A DNA stretch of 64,000 bases from CAYWIT01 sp964458415 (GTDB taxonomy: Bacteria; Pseudomonadota; Alphaproteobacteria; Micavibrionales; UBA2020), in contig CAYWIT010000012.1 of assembly GCA_964458415.1 (NCBI GenBank), positions 1 through 64,000 on the forward strand. Reading direction: 5' to 3'. Below, piece by piece: positions 33,343 to 41,331 of the stretch. The notes under the pieces were generated by a model. That model ran no database searches. It was not told the origin of the DNA and was given only the letters and a program-made list of their open reading frames with translations. Each line of letters starts with the position of its first letter. The stretch's first letter is position 1. The translations under genes were made by a program, and so were the position numbers.

Positions 33343-36252
33343 CTACCACGCAAAAATCTTGCTAAAGAGTCCTTTCAGCTTGTTAAACACAAAGCCCTTT
33401 TGTTTTATGGAATGATGGTCAAACGTGCGTCCGTAAGCATGATGCTTGCCATTGTCCTGATGATCATGCGCTTTATCATGACCTTTACCATGGCCCTTGT
33501 CATGACCGTGGCCTTTTCCATGGCCATGGCCATGATCGTGATCGTCGTCATCATGATCACCATCATCGCCATCGGTGTCATCGTCACCGGTATCATCGTC
33601 ACCGGTGTCATCGTCACCGGTGTCATCGTCACCTGTGTCATCCCCACCTGTGTCATCCCCACCTGTGTCATCCCCACCTGTGTCATCCTCAGGAGGAGGA
33701 GGAGGTGGTGGTGGTGGTGGTGGAGGAGGAGGTGGTGGTGGACTATCATCCACGACCAGATTGTTCACATCTGTCACATTGGCGCCCCCGATCACATGAA
33801 AGGCGATCAGGCCTGCGCCGACGGATGTTTCATCCGTATCCTCATGCACAATATTGTCCTGCATAACCGCATCGTCACTGGAAACCAACGTAATCCCGTC
33901 TGCCGCGGAACCCGTGCCTCCCGTCAGACCCTCAATCAGATTGGCTTGTATCAGTGCCGCCGGTGAATTTTCAACGGCAATACCCCCTGCCAGAGCGCCC
34001 GTCCCGCCATTCGCACCACGGATCATATTATTGGTTACTTGCAGCCCAGCCACGCCGGAAGCAAAAATAGCGTACCCCCCGGCTCCTGTCATCCCATCTC
34101 CGAATATCAAGTTATGATCAATGACAGAACCGGTACCGCCGACCAGATGCATGGCATCGCCGCCAATATCCGTGAACAAGTTATAGCTCAGGCTTGTATT
34201 GCTTGCGCCGGCCGCTTCCACGGCATTCAGATCAAACCCGTTAAAGGTATTGTTGGAAACAGTCACATTGTTTCCGGTAATGGCAATCGCGCGGTCACTG
34301 TCGTTGAGCGTCCCGCCGGAAACCGCCGCCTCGAAATTAAAGCCGCTCACGGACGCCCCGGACGCTGTAATATTCATCAAAGTTCCATCTGCCGTCAGGC
34401 CCAGCAGAACAGGCGCCATCACATCGGCCCCTTCCACCGTCAGGCTGCCCGGCTGGCCGACAAGGCTGACCGCCTTGTTGATTGTCAGGTTTTCAGCATA
34501 CTGCCCTGCCGCTACATTCACCGTTGCTGGCAACACCGCAGATGCGAAGCCAACCGCCTGCTGGATACTGGCCGCATTGCTCTGGACATTCACCGTTGTC
34601 GCCGTACCGTTGATCCGGCTGCCCGTCAGAAGGCTACCCGTCGATGACAGAGCCTGCGCGTTCAGATTGACGATGGGGGCCAGAAAAGTAAGGTTACCGC
34701 TCCCCATTTTGATGTCCTGATCCAGATTGATCACCGCAGATTGCAGGATCAGGCTGTATGTTGTGGGCCCATAAATCGTAGTGGACATATCGATATCATC
34801 CACAATAGAAATGCTGTCGATTGCATTTAAAGTCAAATCCGTATACAGTAATGTTCCCGCCAGATTTCCCGCATTCAGGTAGCTTCCATCAGAGGTCCCC
34901 GGACCGTTCCAGATAGACATCGTCAACGGATCAATCAGCAACATGCCGACATTGCCATGCGCCGCCGTTGTATCCACAATACCGTTAAAAATCACGCCAT
35001 CACCCGTCGAAACCTCAACGAAACCGCCATCTCCAGAAATGGCACCGCCACGGGCCGTAATGTATCCGTTATACTCTGTCCGCTCATTGCCCCAGACGAC
35101 GACGGTCCCGCCATCGCCGCGTTGAAGCGCATCGGCATTCACCGTGCTGTCCGCCGAGAAATAGGTTTCTCTGGCCGGATGATCAATCCCCTGTGTCGTC
35201 CCATACAAACCGCCGCCGATATAGGCCTCTCCGCCGCCGGCATAGCCAGAGACATCGATAGAAGCTCCCTCAAGCGAAACACGATCGCCGGCAATCTCGA
35301 CAAAACCGCCCGTGCTTTTTTTATTCGTCTTGCCAGATGCGTCCAGCGTCCCCGATACCGTCACGGCTCCTGAATCATTGCCACGCAGAATAATTTTCCC
35401 GTCTCTCTCTGCCACGGACCGCGCCTGAATAATGCCGCTCATATTGATGACATCATCCACAGCGCCCTTTGCCGCCATAGCCGAAAGCGTGACCTGCCCG
35501 CCATCTGCAATGATTTTCCCGCTATTCTCCACCAGCGCATCCGCCAAAGCATTATTCACCGTGACGGAAATAAGCTTGTCCCCATAAAGATCAAGTGTCG
35601 CAGCACTGCCCGAGGCAAGCTCGACCCGCCCGAGATGAGCCTGAATGGTTCCGCTATTAACAACATGCGGCGCGACAAATGCGGCAAGACCGCCGTTACG
35701 CACCGTGATATTCCCCTGATTTTCGACCGTTCCTGCGGCCATTCCGGTAATATTTATCGCCTTTGCCCCGGACATGAAATGCGCTGTATTGATATTCCCC
35801 GTGCTGGCCATGATGCCGCCGACATCCACACGGGCCGTTTTGCCGAACATGACGCCGTTCGGATCAAGAATGATAATCTGGCCATTAGATTTCAAGGTTC
35901 CCAGAATTTGTGTCGGATCAACTCCGCTATTGATAATACGGTTTACAGCAATGGAATTTTTACTGAGCTGCTTGAATTCCGTCTTTGCCTTGGCCCCGAT
36001 GTTAAATGATTTCCAGTCAATAACCGCGCGATTGGTTTTCTGCGTGATGATCAGGCTGCCTTTGGAGGCGCTAAACGAGGCCTTTCCTCCCACCACCTTG
36101 CCGCCTTGCGGCGTGGCCAGCGCATCCAGCGCATAAGCCTTGTCCGGAGAAACCCCGGTCAACAATCCTGCCATTGCCAAGGATGCCAGAATTTGCGGTG
36201 TTATCCGGGAGGCTGTCCCCAGCAAGAAGAACTGTTTGTCTTTTTTGCGCAT
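33343..36252 (-). CDS. TPS-domain (filamentous hemagglutinin-type) exoprotein with Asp/His-rich tail
   Basis: A 969-aa secreted protein. After a long signal (ITPQILASLAMAGLLTGVSPDKAYA) comes a TPS domain (GSLIITQKTNRAVIDWKSFNIG, NRIINSGVDPTQILGTLKSNGQIIILDPNGVMFG), the recognition unit for TpsB-type outer membrane transporters. The middle is a right-handed beta-helix rich in NNTVSNN-type turns. The C-terminus has a run of 17 Pro, about eight DDTG(G/D) pentapeptides and a tail with many His-Gly-Lys repeats that could bind metal ions, ending in FSKIFAW. No tpsB gene is in the window. The tolC/ABC/hlyD genes follow on the same strand. Confidence 0.9.
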   Translation of the reverse strand: MRKKDKQFFLLGTASRITPQILASLAMAGLLTGVSPDKAYALDALATPQGGKVVGGKASFSASKGSLIITQKTNRAVIDWKSFNIGAKAKTEFKQLSKNSIAVNRIINSGVDPTQILGTLKSNGQIIILDPNGVMFGKTARVDVGGIMASTGNINTAHFMSGAKAINITGMAAGTVENQGNITVRNGGLAAFVAPHVVNSGTIQAHLGRVELASGSAATLDLYGDKLISVTVNNALADALVENSGKIIADGGQVTLSAMAAKGAVDDVINMSGIIQARSVAERDGKIILRGNDSGAVTVSGTLDASGKTNKKSTGGFVEIAGDRVSLEGASIDVSGYAGGGEAYIGGGLYGTTQGIDHPARETYFSADSTVNADALQRGDGGTVVVWGNERTEYNGYITARGGAISGDGGFVEVSTGDGVIFNGIVDTTAAHGNVGMLLIDPLTMSIWNGPGTSDGSYLNAGNLAGTLLYTDLTLNAIDSISIVDDIDMSTTIYGPTTYSLILQSAVINLDQDIKMGSGNLTFLAPIVNLNAQALSSTGSLLTGSRINGTATTVNVQSNAASIQQAVGFASAVLPATVNVAAGQYAENLTINKAVSLVGQPGSLTVEGADVMAPVLLGLTADGTLMNITASGASVSGFNFEAAVSGGTLNDSDRAIAITGNNVTVSNNTFNGFDLNAVEAAGASNTSLSYNLFTDIGGDAMHLVGGTGSVIDHNLIFGDGMTGAGGYAIFASGVAGLQVTNNMIRGANGGTGALAGGIAVENSPAALIQANLIEGLTGGTGSAADGITLVSSDDAVMQDNIVHEDTDETSVGAGLIAFHVIGGANVTDVNNLVVDDSPPPPPPPPPPPPPPPPPEDDTGGDDTGGDDTGGDDTGDDDTGDDDTGDDDTGDDDTDGDDGDHDDDDHDHGHGHGKGHGHDKGHGKGHDKAHDHQDNGKHHAYGRTFDHHSIKQKGFVFNKLKGLFSKIFAW
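33577..33681 (-). repeat. 15-bp coding tandem repeat
   Basis: Seven full 15-base units in a row (form GTCATCGTCACCGGT, drifting to GTCATCCCCACCTGT), encoding the Asp-Thr-Gly pentapeptides of the exoprotein tail. In-frame units allow length changes without frameshift. A poly-Pro tract of 17 codons (33691-33741) adjoins it. Confidence 0.9.
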
Positions 36253-36590
36253 GATTCCCCGTTTTTCTTTTTATCTCTTTATTGTAGACAACTTACTTTA
36301 ACATATTGTCAAATATGTCTAAAATTTTAGTTAATATGGGAAAATTAACTTCTTCTCTCGGCATAAAATAGACACAGGCCCTCTACCCCGCTTTAAAAAT
36401 ACAAGCAACTCATTGAAATAAAAGAATACCCTGCTATCAATGTCAGATGCCTTTTAATACAGTTCTATTTCCGTTTCTTTTCCTGCCTATCGTTTTGGCG
36501 GAATACGCGCTTGCGCTGCGATTCTCCGGTCAAAAGCCGGTCAACTCGCCCTGCTTGCTGTTATTGCGGCAATGAAAGTTATCACACCCC
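36253..36590. other. Intergenic region, AT-rich, between two divergent genes
   Basis: 338 bases between the starts of the TPS exoprotein (minus) and the SGNH-like gene (plus). It must hold promoters in both directions. It contains a perfect inverted repeat at 36301-36318. On the minus strand TTGACA and TACAAT are seen but with a 20-base spacer, so the exact promoter is unclear. No RNA gene is recognised. Confidence 0.6.
36301..36318. promoter_or_regulatory. Inverted repeat, possible operator for the exoprotein gene
   Basis: ACATATT-GTCA-AATATGT is a perfect 7-bp inverted repeat 49 bases upstream of the TPS exoprotein start, overlapping a TTGACA hexamer on the minus strand. Position suits a regulator-binding site. 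The regulator is unknown. Confidence 0.45.
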
Positions 36591-37766
36591 ATGTTCACAA
36601 AAAAAACTTTTCCACGCTCTTCCATCATCCTGCTCATCCCCGTCACGCTGGCCGCAGTTTATCTGGCCTTCAGCTCTCTGCTCCTGCAGCGCGCGGGCGA
36701 ATATCTCCCGCTTGCCGTGATTGCGGAGCGGCAAGACCGTGACCGCGGCCTGTTCGGTCCGGCACTCTATGAAAGAACATTCTGGTATAAGAAATATCTC
36801 TATCAGCACCACCAGCCGGAAACCGTGGCCATGGGATCCACACGTGTCCTGCAATTCCGCGGCGCGCTTTTCAAAGGATCTTTTTTCAACCTCGGCAGCG
36901 CGCACGACATGGACGACGGGATCGAGATGGCGCGGGCCCTTTTTACAGACAAGCCGCCAAAACAGGTAATTCTCGGCGTTGATTTCTGGTGGTTTCTCCC
37001 CGCAAACGCAGGCAGAGCAACCGCCCGTAGTCCACAGGATGTGTCCATCAGGGCGAGCGACCTATTCAAACCGCTCCAGTGGCTTCTCGGGGGAAGGCTG
37101 GGCCCAAACGATATCTTGCGCATTCTTGAAAACCGTTCACCGGACATCGGCATGACAGCGCTCCTGCATCGTGATGGCTTTGACCACGATGGCTCTTACC
37201 ATTACAACGCCATTTTAACGGGGGATATGAAGAATTATGATTCCGGGTTCAAGGAAAGCCTCCGCCGGATCAGGAGCAGGGAAAAGTTTTTTGCCCCTGC
37301 CGATGGCGTTTCGGAGGAACAATGGCAGAAATTTTCCGACTTTGTCGATTTTCTCCAGCAAAAGAAAATCAATATCGTCATGTTTCTGCCCCCATTGGCA
37401 CCAACCATTATTGACACAATGGAAGAACGGCAAAAAAACTATGCCTATCTCGCAGAAGTCCGCCGCCGCATGACCGCTCTGGCACAGCAGAAAAAAATTC
37501 AGTTTTCCGATTTTCATGATCCGCGCTATATCGGCTCCCATGATTGCGAGTTTATCGACGGCATCCACGGCGGTGAAATTCTCTATAACCGCCTCCTCCT
37601 GCATATGGCGCTGAAAAGCCCCGTATTGGCGGAATCCCTTGATCTGCCCAAAATCGGCTGGAATATCGCGCATTATGCCGGACAGGCCTCCCTCTTGGGA
37701 GGCGCGGAAACAGATTTTCTGAGGATCGGATGCAAAAAATCCGGTACCGCTGGAACGGAAAAATAA
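36591..37766 (+). CDS. SGNH/DltD-like membrane-anchored protein, hypothetical
   Basis: A 391-aa protein with an N-terminal membrane helix (SSIILLIPVTLAAVYLAFSSLLL) and an extracytoplasmic domain. A GST-R block (VAMGSTRVLQFRG, about 80) and a late DGIHGGEILYNR block (about 322) resemble the Ser and Asp/His blocks of SGNH-type hydrolases and acyltransferase partners such as DltD, although here the first motif is GSTR. Blocks VILGVDFWWF and NIVMFLPPLAP fit alternating beta-strands of that fold. No MBOAT acyltransferase gene is next to it. Function is inferred from fold-like motifs only. Confidence 0.6.
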   Translation: MFTKKTFPRSSIILLIPVTLAAVYLAFSSLLLQRAGEYLPLAVIAERQDRDRGLFGPALYERTFWYKKYLYQHHQPETVAMGSTRVLQFRGALFKGSFFNLGSAHDMDDGIEMARALFTDKPPKQVILGVDFWWFLPANAGRATARSPQDVSIRASDLFKPLQWLLGGRLGPNDILRILENRSPDIGMTALLHRDGFDHDGSYHYNAILTGDMKNYDSGFKESLRRIRSREKFFAPADGVSEEQWQKFSDFVDFLQQKKINIVMFLPPLAPTIIDTMEERQKNYAYLAEVRRRMTALAQQKKIQFSDFHDPRYIGSHDCEFIDGIHGGEILYNRLLLHMALKSPVLAESLDLPKIGWNIAHYAGQASLLGGAETDFLRIGCKKSGTAGTEK

Positions 37767-37794
37767 AAAAGCCCCCGTCACCGGGGGCTTTTTT
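37765..37794. terminator. Bidirectional intrinsic terminator
   Basis: GCCCCCG-TCAC-CGGGGGC at 37771-37788 is flanked by an A run on the left and a T run on the right, so it can end transcription from both the SGNH-like gene (plus) and the convergent Cys-rich small gene (minus). Confidence 0.85.
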
Positions 37795-37810
37795 ACTGCG
37801 ACAAAACCGA

Positions 37811-38017
37811 TTAACGGATACCGTCAATCATGCCTTTCGGAATTTCGATCACAAATTCGTCGTCAGCGACGCGACCGGCAAGCTGCTGTTGTACCGAGGC
37901 CGACAATTTCTTGCCGATGATGACATACGACCCGTTTTCGGTTTCGAAAACCGCCGGGCAGCACGGCTGGCATGCACCACAAGCGAACGCTTCAGGGGTA
38001 ATTTCTTTGAGTTTCAT
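37811..38017 (-). CDS. Small Cys-rich protein, hypothetical (68 aa)
   Basis: A 68-aa soluble protein with Cys clustered as CGACQPCCP near residue 13, followed by AVFETENGSYVIIGKKL. The cluster could bind a metal or serve redox chemistry. The start has GGAAAGGA about 7 bases upstream. No known family is recognised with confidence. It shares the terminator with the convergent SGNH-like gene and is divergent from greB. Confidence 0.65.
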   Translation of the reverse strand: MKLKEITPEAFACGACQPCCPAVFETENGSYVIIGKKLSASVQQQLAGRVADDEFVIEIPKGMIDGIR

Positions 38018-38148
38018 GATATTTCCTTTCCCGTCTTTACCTTTGCATAAGATAGCACATTAAGAACGATTTGCAATACACTAAATGCCATTATCTAGCT
38101 ATCCCTATAGAATTACATGACATTTTCTTTTTGCCGGCTTATGATCAC

Positions 38149-38706
38149 ATGATGAGCAAAGCCTTTACGACAGAAAATGATTCCGCAGAGGACGATGATT
38201 TCGACACGCCGGAACCCGTCCCCGCCAACGTCAAGAACTACATGACGCCGCAGGGTTTCGCGACGCTGCAGGAAGAAATGCGCTTTCTGGTCAAAGAAGA
38301 CCGCCCGAAAGTTGTTGAAATTGTCACTTGGGCGGCCGGCAATGGCGACCGCTCGGAAAATGGCGATTACATCTACGGCAAAAAACGGCTACGCGAAATT
38401 GACCGGCGCATCCGCTACCTGACCAAGCGGCTGGAAAGCGCCGAGGTCGTTGATCCACGCAAACAGCAAACCCTGCAACAGGTTTTCTTTGGCGCTATCG
38501 TCACCTATGTGCGCGCGGACGACAGCGAGCATACCGTCCGGCTGGTCGGACCCGACGAGGCTGATCTGGCCACAGGCAAGATCAGCTGGCTTTCTCCCGT
38601 CGCCCGCGCCCTGCTGAAAGCCCGTGTTGGCGATGCGGTGGAACTCCGCACGGAAACAGGCAGCGAAATGCTTGAGGTTCTGGCGATTTCCTACCCAAAG
38701 GAATAA
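38149..38706 (+). CDS. greB: Transcription elongation factor GreB
   Basis: Secondary-channel factor that stimulates transcript cleavage by backtracked RNA polymerase. The coiled-coil tip and family signature are clear: YMTPQGFATLQEEMRFL, RPKVVEIVTWAAGNGDRSENGDYIYGKKRLREIDRRIRYLTKRLESAEVV, then the C-terminal FKBP-like domain GKISWLSPVARALLKARVGD. At ~185 aa it is longer than E. coli GreB because of an acidic N-terminal lead (ENDSAEDDDFDTPEP). Two adjacent ATG codons compete as start; an upstream in-frame ATG at 38071 is not favoured. Confidence 0.95.
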   Translation: MMSKAFTTENDSAEDDDFDTPEPVPANVKNYMTPQGFATLQEEMRFLVKEDRPKVVEIVTWAAGNGDRSENGDYIYGKKRLREIDRRIRYLTKRLESAEVVDPRKQQTLQQVFFGAIVTYVRADDSEHTVRLVGPDEADLATGKISWLSPVARALLKARVGDAVELRTETGSEMLEVLAISYPKE

Positions 38707-38713
38707 CTGCCGC

Positions 38714-39124
38714 TCAGGGGGATTTTGGCGCTGTCGTGACCATGACGGGCGGCGCCCCCGGATGATCCGCGATCCCGCGGGCATGACGCTTCATTTCCTT
38801 TTTCCAGCCCCGCGTATCGACAATAAATCTGCTGTCGATTTTGTCGGGGCCGTCACTCTCGATATCCTTCTTTACGGATCTGGGCTGACCGCTATGGTCA
38901 AGTCCGTTCGCCGCAAAATATCCCATCCCCTTGAGGATGTTGCGCAGCGTCCCCGTCCCCTTGATTTCTGTCGGAATCGTCAGTTTCTTGGCCTGCTCCA
39001 GATCCTTATCCGGATGCGGGTGGACAAAAAAATCATGCCCTCCCGTGGAATAACTGTATTGGTAGCCAAGCTCCTTGGCCGCCTTCACCACCTTGTGATA
39101 ATCCCGTGGAACGCCTGTGCTCAT
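38714..39124 (-). CDS. HicA-like mRNA interferase toxin with C-terminal extension
   Basis: A 136-aa protein whose first ~65 residues match HicA toxins (VVKAAKELGYQYSYSTGGHDFFVHP, then GTGTLRNILKGMGY), including the catalytic His in GGHDFF. HicA cleaves mRNA. The remaining ~60 residues are an extra, Lys/Arg/Pro-rich tail not usual for HicA (around 60-80 aa). Its ATG overlaps the stop of the upstream antitoxin gene (ATGA), the normal order hicB-hicA seen in part of the family. It converges on greB with a gap of 7 bases. Confidence 0.75.
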   Translation of the reverse strand: MSTGVPRDYHKVVKAAKELGYQYSYSTGGHDFFVHPHPDKDLEQAKKLTIPTEIKGTGTLRNILKGMGYFAANGLDHSGQPRSVKKDIESDGPDKIDSRFIVDTRGWKKEMKRHARGIADHPGAPPVMVTTAPKSP

Positions 39125-39327
39125 TCTTTCACCGCAAAGTCGATCGTGATTTTTTCATCGACGGAAATTTCATCATCCAGCCGCAAAAATTCCAGCGCCA
39201 GCGTCTGCGACAATTTAAAAATCTCGTCGCGGTCCCCGGACTCAACCGTAAAGCCCGGCAAATCCGCGCTGGTCGCGAGATAGACGTTTTCTGGCAGCTG
39301 TTCAATGGTGATGGTGATATGCCGCAT
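39121..39327 (-). CDS. HicB-like antitoxin
   Basis: A 68-aa protein with the HicB-type partial RNase-H fold: ITIEQLPENVYLATSADLPGFTVESGDRDEIFKLSQTLALEFL. It lacks the C-terminal DNA-binding helix-turn-helix of longer HicB proteins, so another repressor may be needed. It is the first gene of a two-gene unit with the HicA-like toxin. Expected to neutralise the toxin by direct binding. Confidence 0.72.
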   Translation of the reverse strand: MRHITITIEQLPENVYLATSADLPGFTVESGDRDEIFKLSQTLALEFLRLDDEISVDEKITIDFAVKE

Positions 39328-39428
39328 TTCCTGTCCTTACCCCTGTATTTACGTATTGTAACACGGCGCCGGCGATCCCACACGTAGAATCTTGTTTCCT
39401 GATAAAAATCATCGGGTTATGCAGGAAG

Positions 39429-39505
39429 TGGCGTGCCCGGAGGGATTTGAACCCCCGACCTGATGCTTAGAAGGCACCTGCTCTATCCAGCTGAGCTACG
39501 GGCAC
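39429..39505 (-). tRNA. tRNA-Arg(TCT)
   Basis: Read on the minus strand the sequence folds as a tRNA: acceptor GTGCCCG/CGGGCAC, D-arm GCTC, anticodon loop CTTCTAA with anticodon TCT (AGA/AGG codons), and T-arm with GGTTCAAAT. Discriminator G and a genome-encoded CCA (39429-39431) follow. Confidence 0.97.
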
Positions 39506-39514
39506 ATGCAAAAA

Positions 39515-39817
39515 TTACTTCTCGTCCTCGCAAGCGCGGTATTTGAAATTGTCGAGATAGCTGCGCGCGACGACTTTGCGCTCGTGCGGCGCGGTGACCG
39601 TGAAATCAAAGCCGCGGCTTTCGGCGAAAGCGATGGCCGCATCTTTGCTGTCGAATTTCATGCGCACCTGATTGAGTGTATCGCCCGCGCTGATCCAGCC
39701 CATCACCGCATCCGGCCGGCGGGGCGTTTCCAGTTCGTACTCAAGGAGCCACTGGCCGCTCTGGTCGCGGCCTGATTGCATTGCGTTTCTGGCGGGTTTA
39801 AAAATTCTGGCCTTCAT
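39515..39817 (-). CDS. NADH dehydrogenase accessory subunit, NDUFS4-like (ETC complex I subunit)
   Basis: A 100-aa protein of the ETC complex I conserved-region family, the bacterial homologue of NDUFS4, an accessory subunit of complex I in alphaproteobacteria and mitochondria. Blocks seen: ARIFKPARNAMQSG, WLLEYELETPRRPDAVMGWISAGDTLNQVRMKFDSKDAAIAFAE and a basic C-terminus YLDNFKYRA. The start at 39817 is chosen because upstream codons overlap the tRNA-Pro gene region. It lies between two tRNA genes, away from the nuo operon. Confidence 0.93.
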   Translation of the reverse strand: MKARIFKPARNAMQSGRDQSGQWLLEYELETPRRPDAVMGWISAGDTLNQVRMKFDSKDAAIAFAESRGFDFTVTAPHERKVVARSYLDNFKYRACEDEK

Positions 39818-39844
39818 GCTTCTGTCTTTCCTCATCAGAAGAAG

Positions 39845-39921
39845 TGGTCGGAGCGAGAGGATTCGAACCTCCGACATCCTGCTCCCAAAACAGGCGCGCT
39901 ACCGGACTGCGCTACGCTCCG
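39845..39921 (-). tRNA. tRNA-Pro(TGG)
   Basis: On the minus strand: acceptor CGGAGCG/CGCTCCG, D-arm GCGC with CCGGTA, anticodon loop TTTGGGA with anticodon TGG (CCA codon), T-arm with GGTTCGAAT, discriminator A and encoded CCA (39845-39847). Confidence 0.97.
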
Positions 39922-39983
39922 ACACTAGGAATGGTTATAGAGGGTTTCCCCGCACAAGGCAAGCCCATTTTATACATAAACCG

Positions 39984-40478
39984 CTACCCCTGAAAATAAG
40001 GATAAATCACCCTGTCGCCTGCGGAAATGCCCAGTTGACGCGCCAATCCGCCATTGATCTCGATGACCGCAACCACAAGCGCCTGCGAAGCAATCGGGTG
40101 CAGGGATTTGGGAACCGCATTTTCATGAATGGAGCGGATCACCCCGTCCTCCCCGACAAACAGCATATCAAGAGGAATCAATGTATTTTTCATCCAGAAT
40201 GAAATTTCACGCGCGGGACGCCCCATCAGAAAAATCATTCCGTGGTCTGGCGCCATTTCCGTGCGGTACATCAGGCCGACTTCCTGCTCCACCGGTTTCT
40301 CTGCAACCTCGACCGAGAAGTCATGCTTTTTTCCGGACTGCGTCACGATAGTGATGGTATCAACCCGCAAGCCGGATTGTTCGCCGGATGAAGGCTGCAT
40401 CAACGTGAAAAGCAGCAGGACAATGCCAATAATCGCTGCAACGAGCGCCAATAAGTGAAATTTAATTTTTTTCTTCAT
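39984..40478 (-). CDS. DUF192 membrane-anchored protein
   Basis: A 164-aa protein with a basic start (MKKKIKFH), one membrane helix (LLALVAAIIGIVLLLFTL) and a DUF192 domain: VEVAEKPVEQEVGLMYRTEMAPDHGMIFLM, FWMKNTLIPLDMLFVGEDG, VVAVIEINGGLARQLGISAGDRV. DUF192 proteins are small barrel proteins of unknown function, usually exported. The start at 40478 has a GGGGGG Shine-Dalgarno-like run. It follows the YmdB-like gene by 10 bases on the same strand. Confidence 0.92.
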   Translation of the reverse strand: MKKKIKFHLLALVAAIIGIVLLLFTLMQPSSGEQSGLRVDTITIVTQSGKKHDFSVEVAEKPVEQEVGLMYRTEMAPDHGMIFLMGRPAREISFWMKNTLIPLDMLFVGEDGVIRSIHENAVPKSLHPIASQALVVAVIEINGGLARQLGISAGDRVIYPYFQG

Positions 40479-40488
40479 GATAGAAATT

Positions 40489-41331
40489 CTACCCCCCGAT
40501 AACAGACGGTAAAGCGGGAGCAAGTTTCCCCCCCTGACGGACAGGTTCGATACCGACGCACAAGCCCGTTGCCGGATCGATTGAAAACACGACGCCGCAA
40601 AGCGTGACCGGGCCTTCGGCCGGACGCAGCTTCTCGCCCGGCACCTTGCGCACAAACCGGCCTATGGCCAGAGGCGCGTCCATGCCGATAACGCTGTCAT
40701 AGCAGCCGCACATCCCCGCATCGGTCATGTAACCGGTGCCTTTCGGCAAAATTTGCGCATCCGCCGTCGGAACATGCGTATGCGTTCCCACCAGACCGGA
40801 AATGCGCCCATCGCAAAAAATACCCATTGCCATTTTTTCACTCGATGCCTCGCCGTGAAAATCCAGCAGAATGCCATTGACGTTTCGCCCGAGCTGATAA
40901 GCCTTGCATATTTTTTCCGCCGCAGCAAAAGGATCGTCCAGCGACTCCATAAACAACCGCGCCATGATATTGACGATCAACACCTTGTGTCCGCGGGCCG
41001 TTTCAAGCAGAAAAACGCCTTTGCCCGGCGTGCCTTCTGGGTAATTGAGCGGGCGCAACAGCTTTGGATCCCTGTCAATATAGGAGATAATCTCGCGCTG
41101 GTCCCAGATGTGGTTTCCCGTGGTCAGGCAATCCACCCCCGCTTTGTAAAGGTCCTGACAAATCTGTGCCGTGATCCCGAAACCGTTCGCCGCATTTTCA
41201 GCATTCACGACAACAGCGTCCAGCCTCCACTGCTTTCGCCATTCCGGCAGGCGGGCAATAATCTCGTCGCGGGCATTGCGCCCCACGACGTCGCCCAGAA
41301 AAAGTATCCGTATCGCCGCAGCTGCTGTCAT
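40489..41331 (-). CDS. YmdB-family metallophosphoesterase (2',3'-cyclic nucleotide phosphodiesterase-like)
   Basis: A 280-aa dinuclear metallophosphatase of the TIGR00282/YmdB family. Metal-binding blocks: LFLGDVVGRNAR, VNAENAANGFGI, TTGNHIWDQRE, DFHGEASSEK and GLVGTHTHVPTADAQI. Bacillus YmdB acts on 2',3'-cyclic nucleotides and alters RNA stability. Its ATG overlaps the stop of fau (ATGA), a pairing common in alphaproteobacteria. No export signal. The cellular substrate is not determined. Confidence 0.93.
   Translation of the reverse strand: MTAAAAIRILFLGDVVGRNARDEIIARLPEWRKQWRLDAVVVNAENAANGFGITAQICQDLYKAGVDCLTTGNHIWDQREIISYIDRDPKLLRPLNYPEGTPGKGVFLLETARGHKVLIVNIMARLFMESLDDPFAAAEKICKAYQLGRNVNGILLDFHGEASSEKMAMGIFCDGRISGLVGTHTHVPTADAQILPKGTGYMTDAGMCGCYDSVIGMDAPLAIGRFVRKVPGEKLRPAEGPVTLCGVVFSIDPATGLCVGIEPVRQGGKLAPALPSVIGG

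Noticed and set aside
33577..33681. CRISPR array
   Set aside because: Units are directly adjacent, 15 bases long, in frame with a coding sequence and without spacers. They are coding tandem repeats.
39429..39921. tRNA-associated integration site of a mobile element
   Set aside because: No integrase, no direct repeat of a tRNA end and no composition change was seen around the two tRNA genes.
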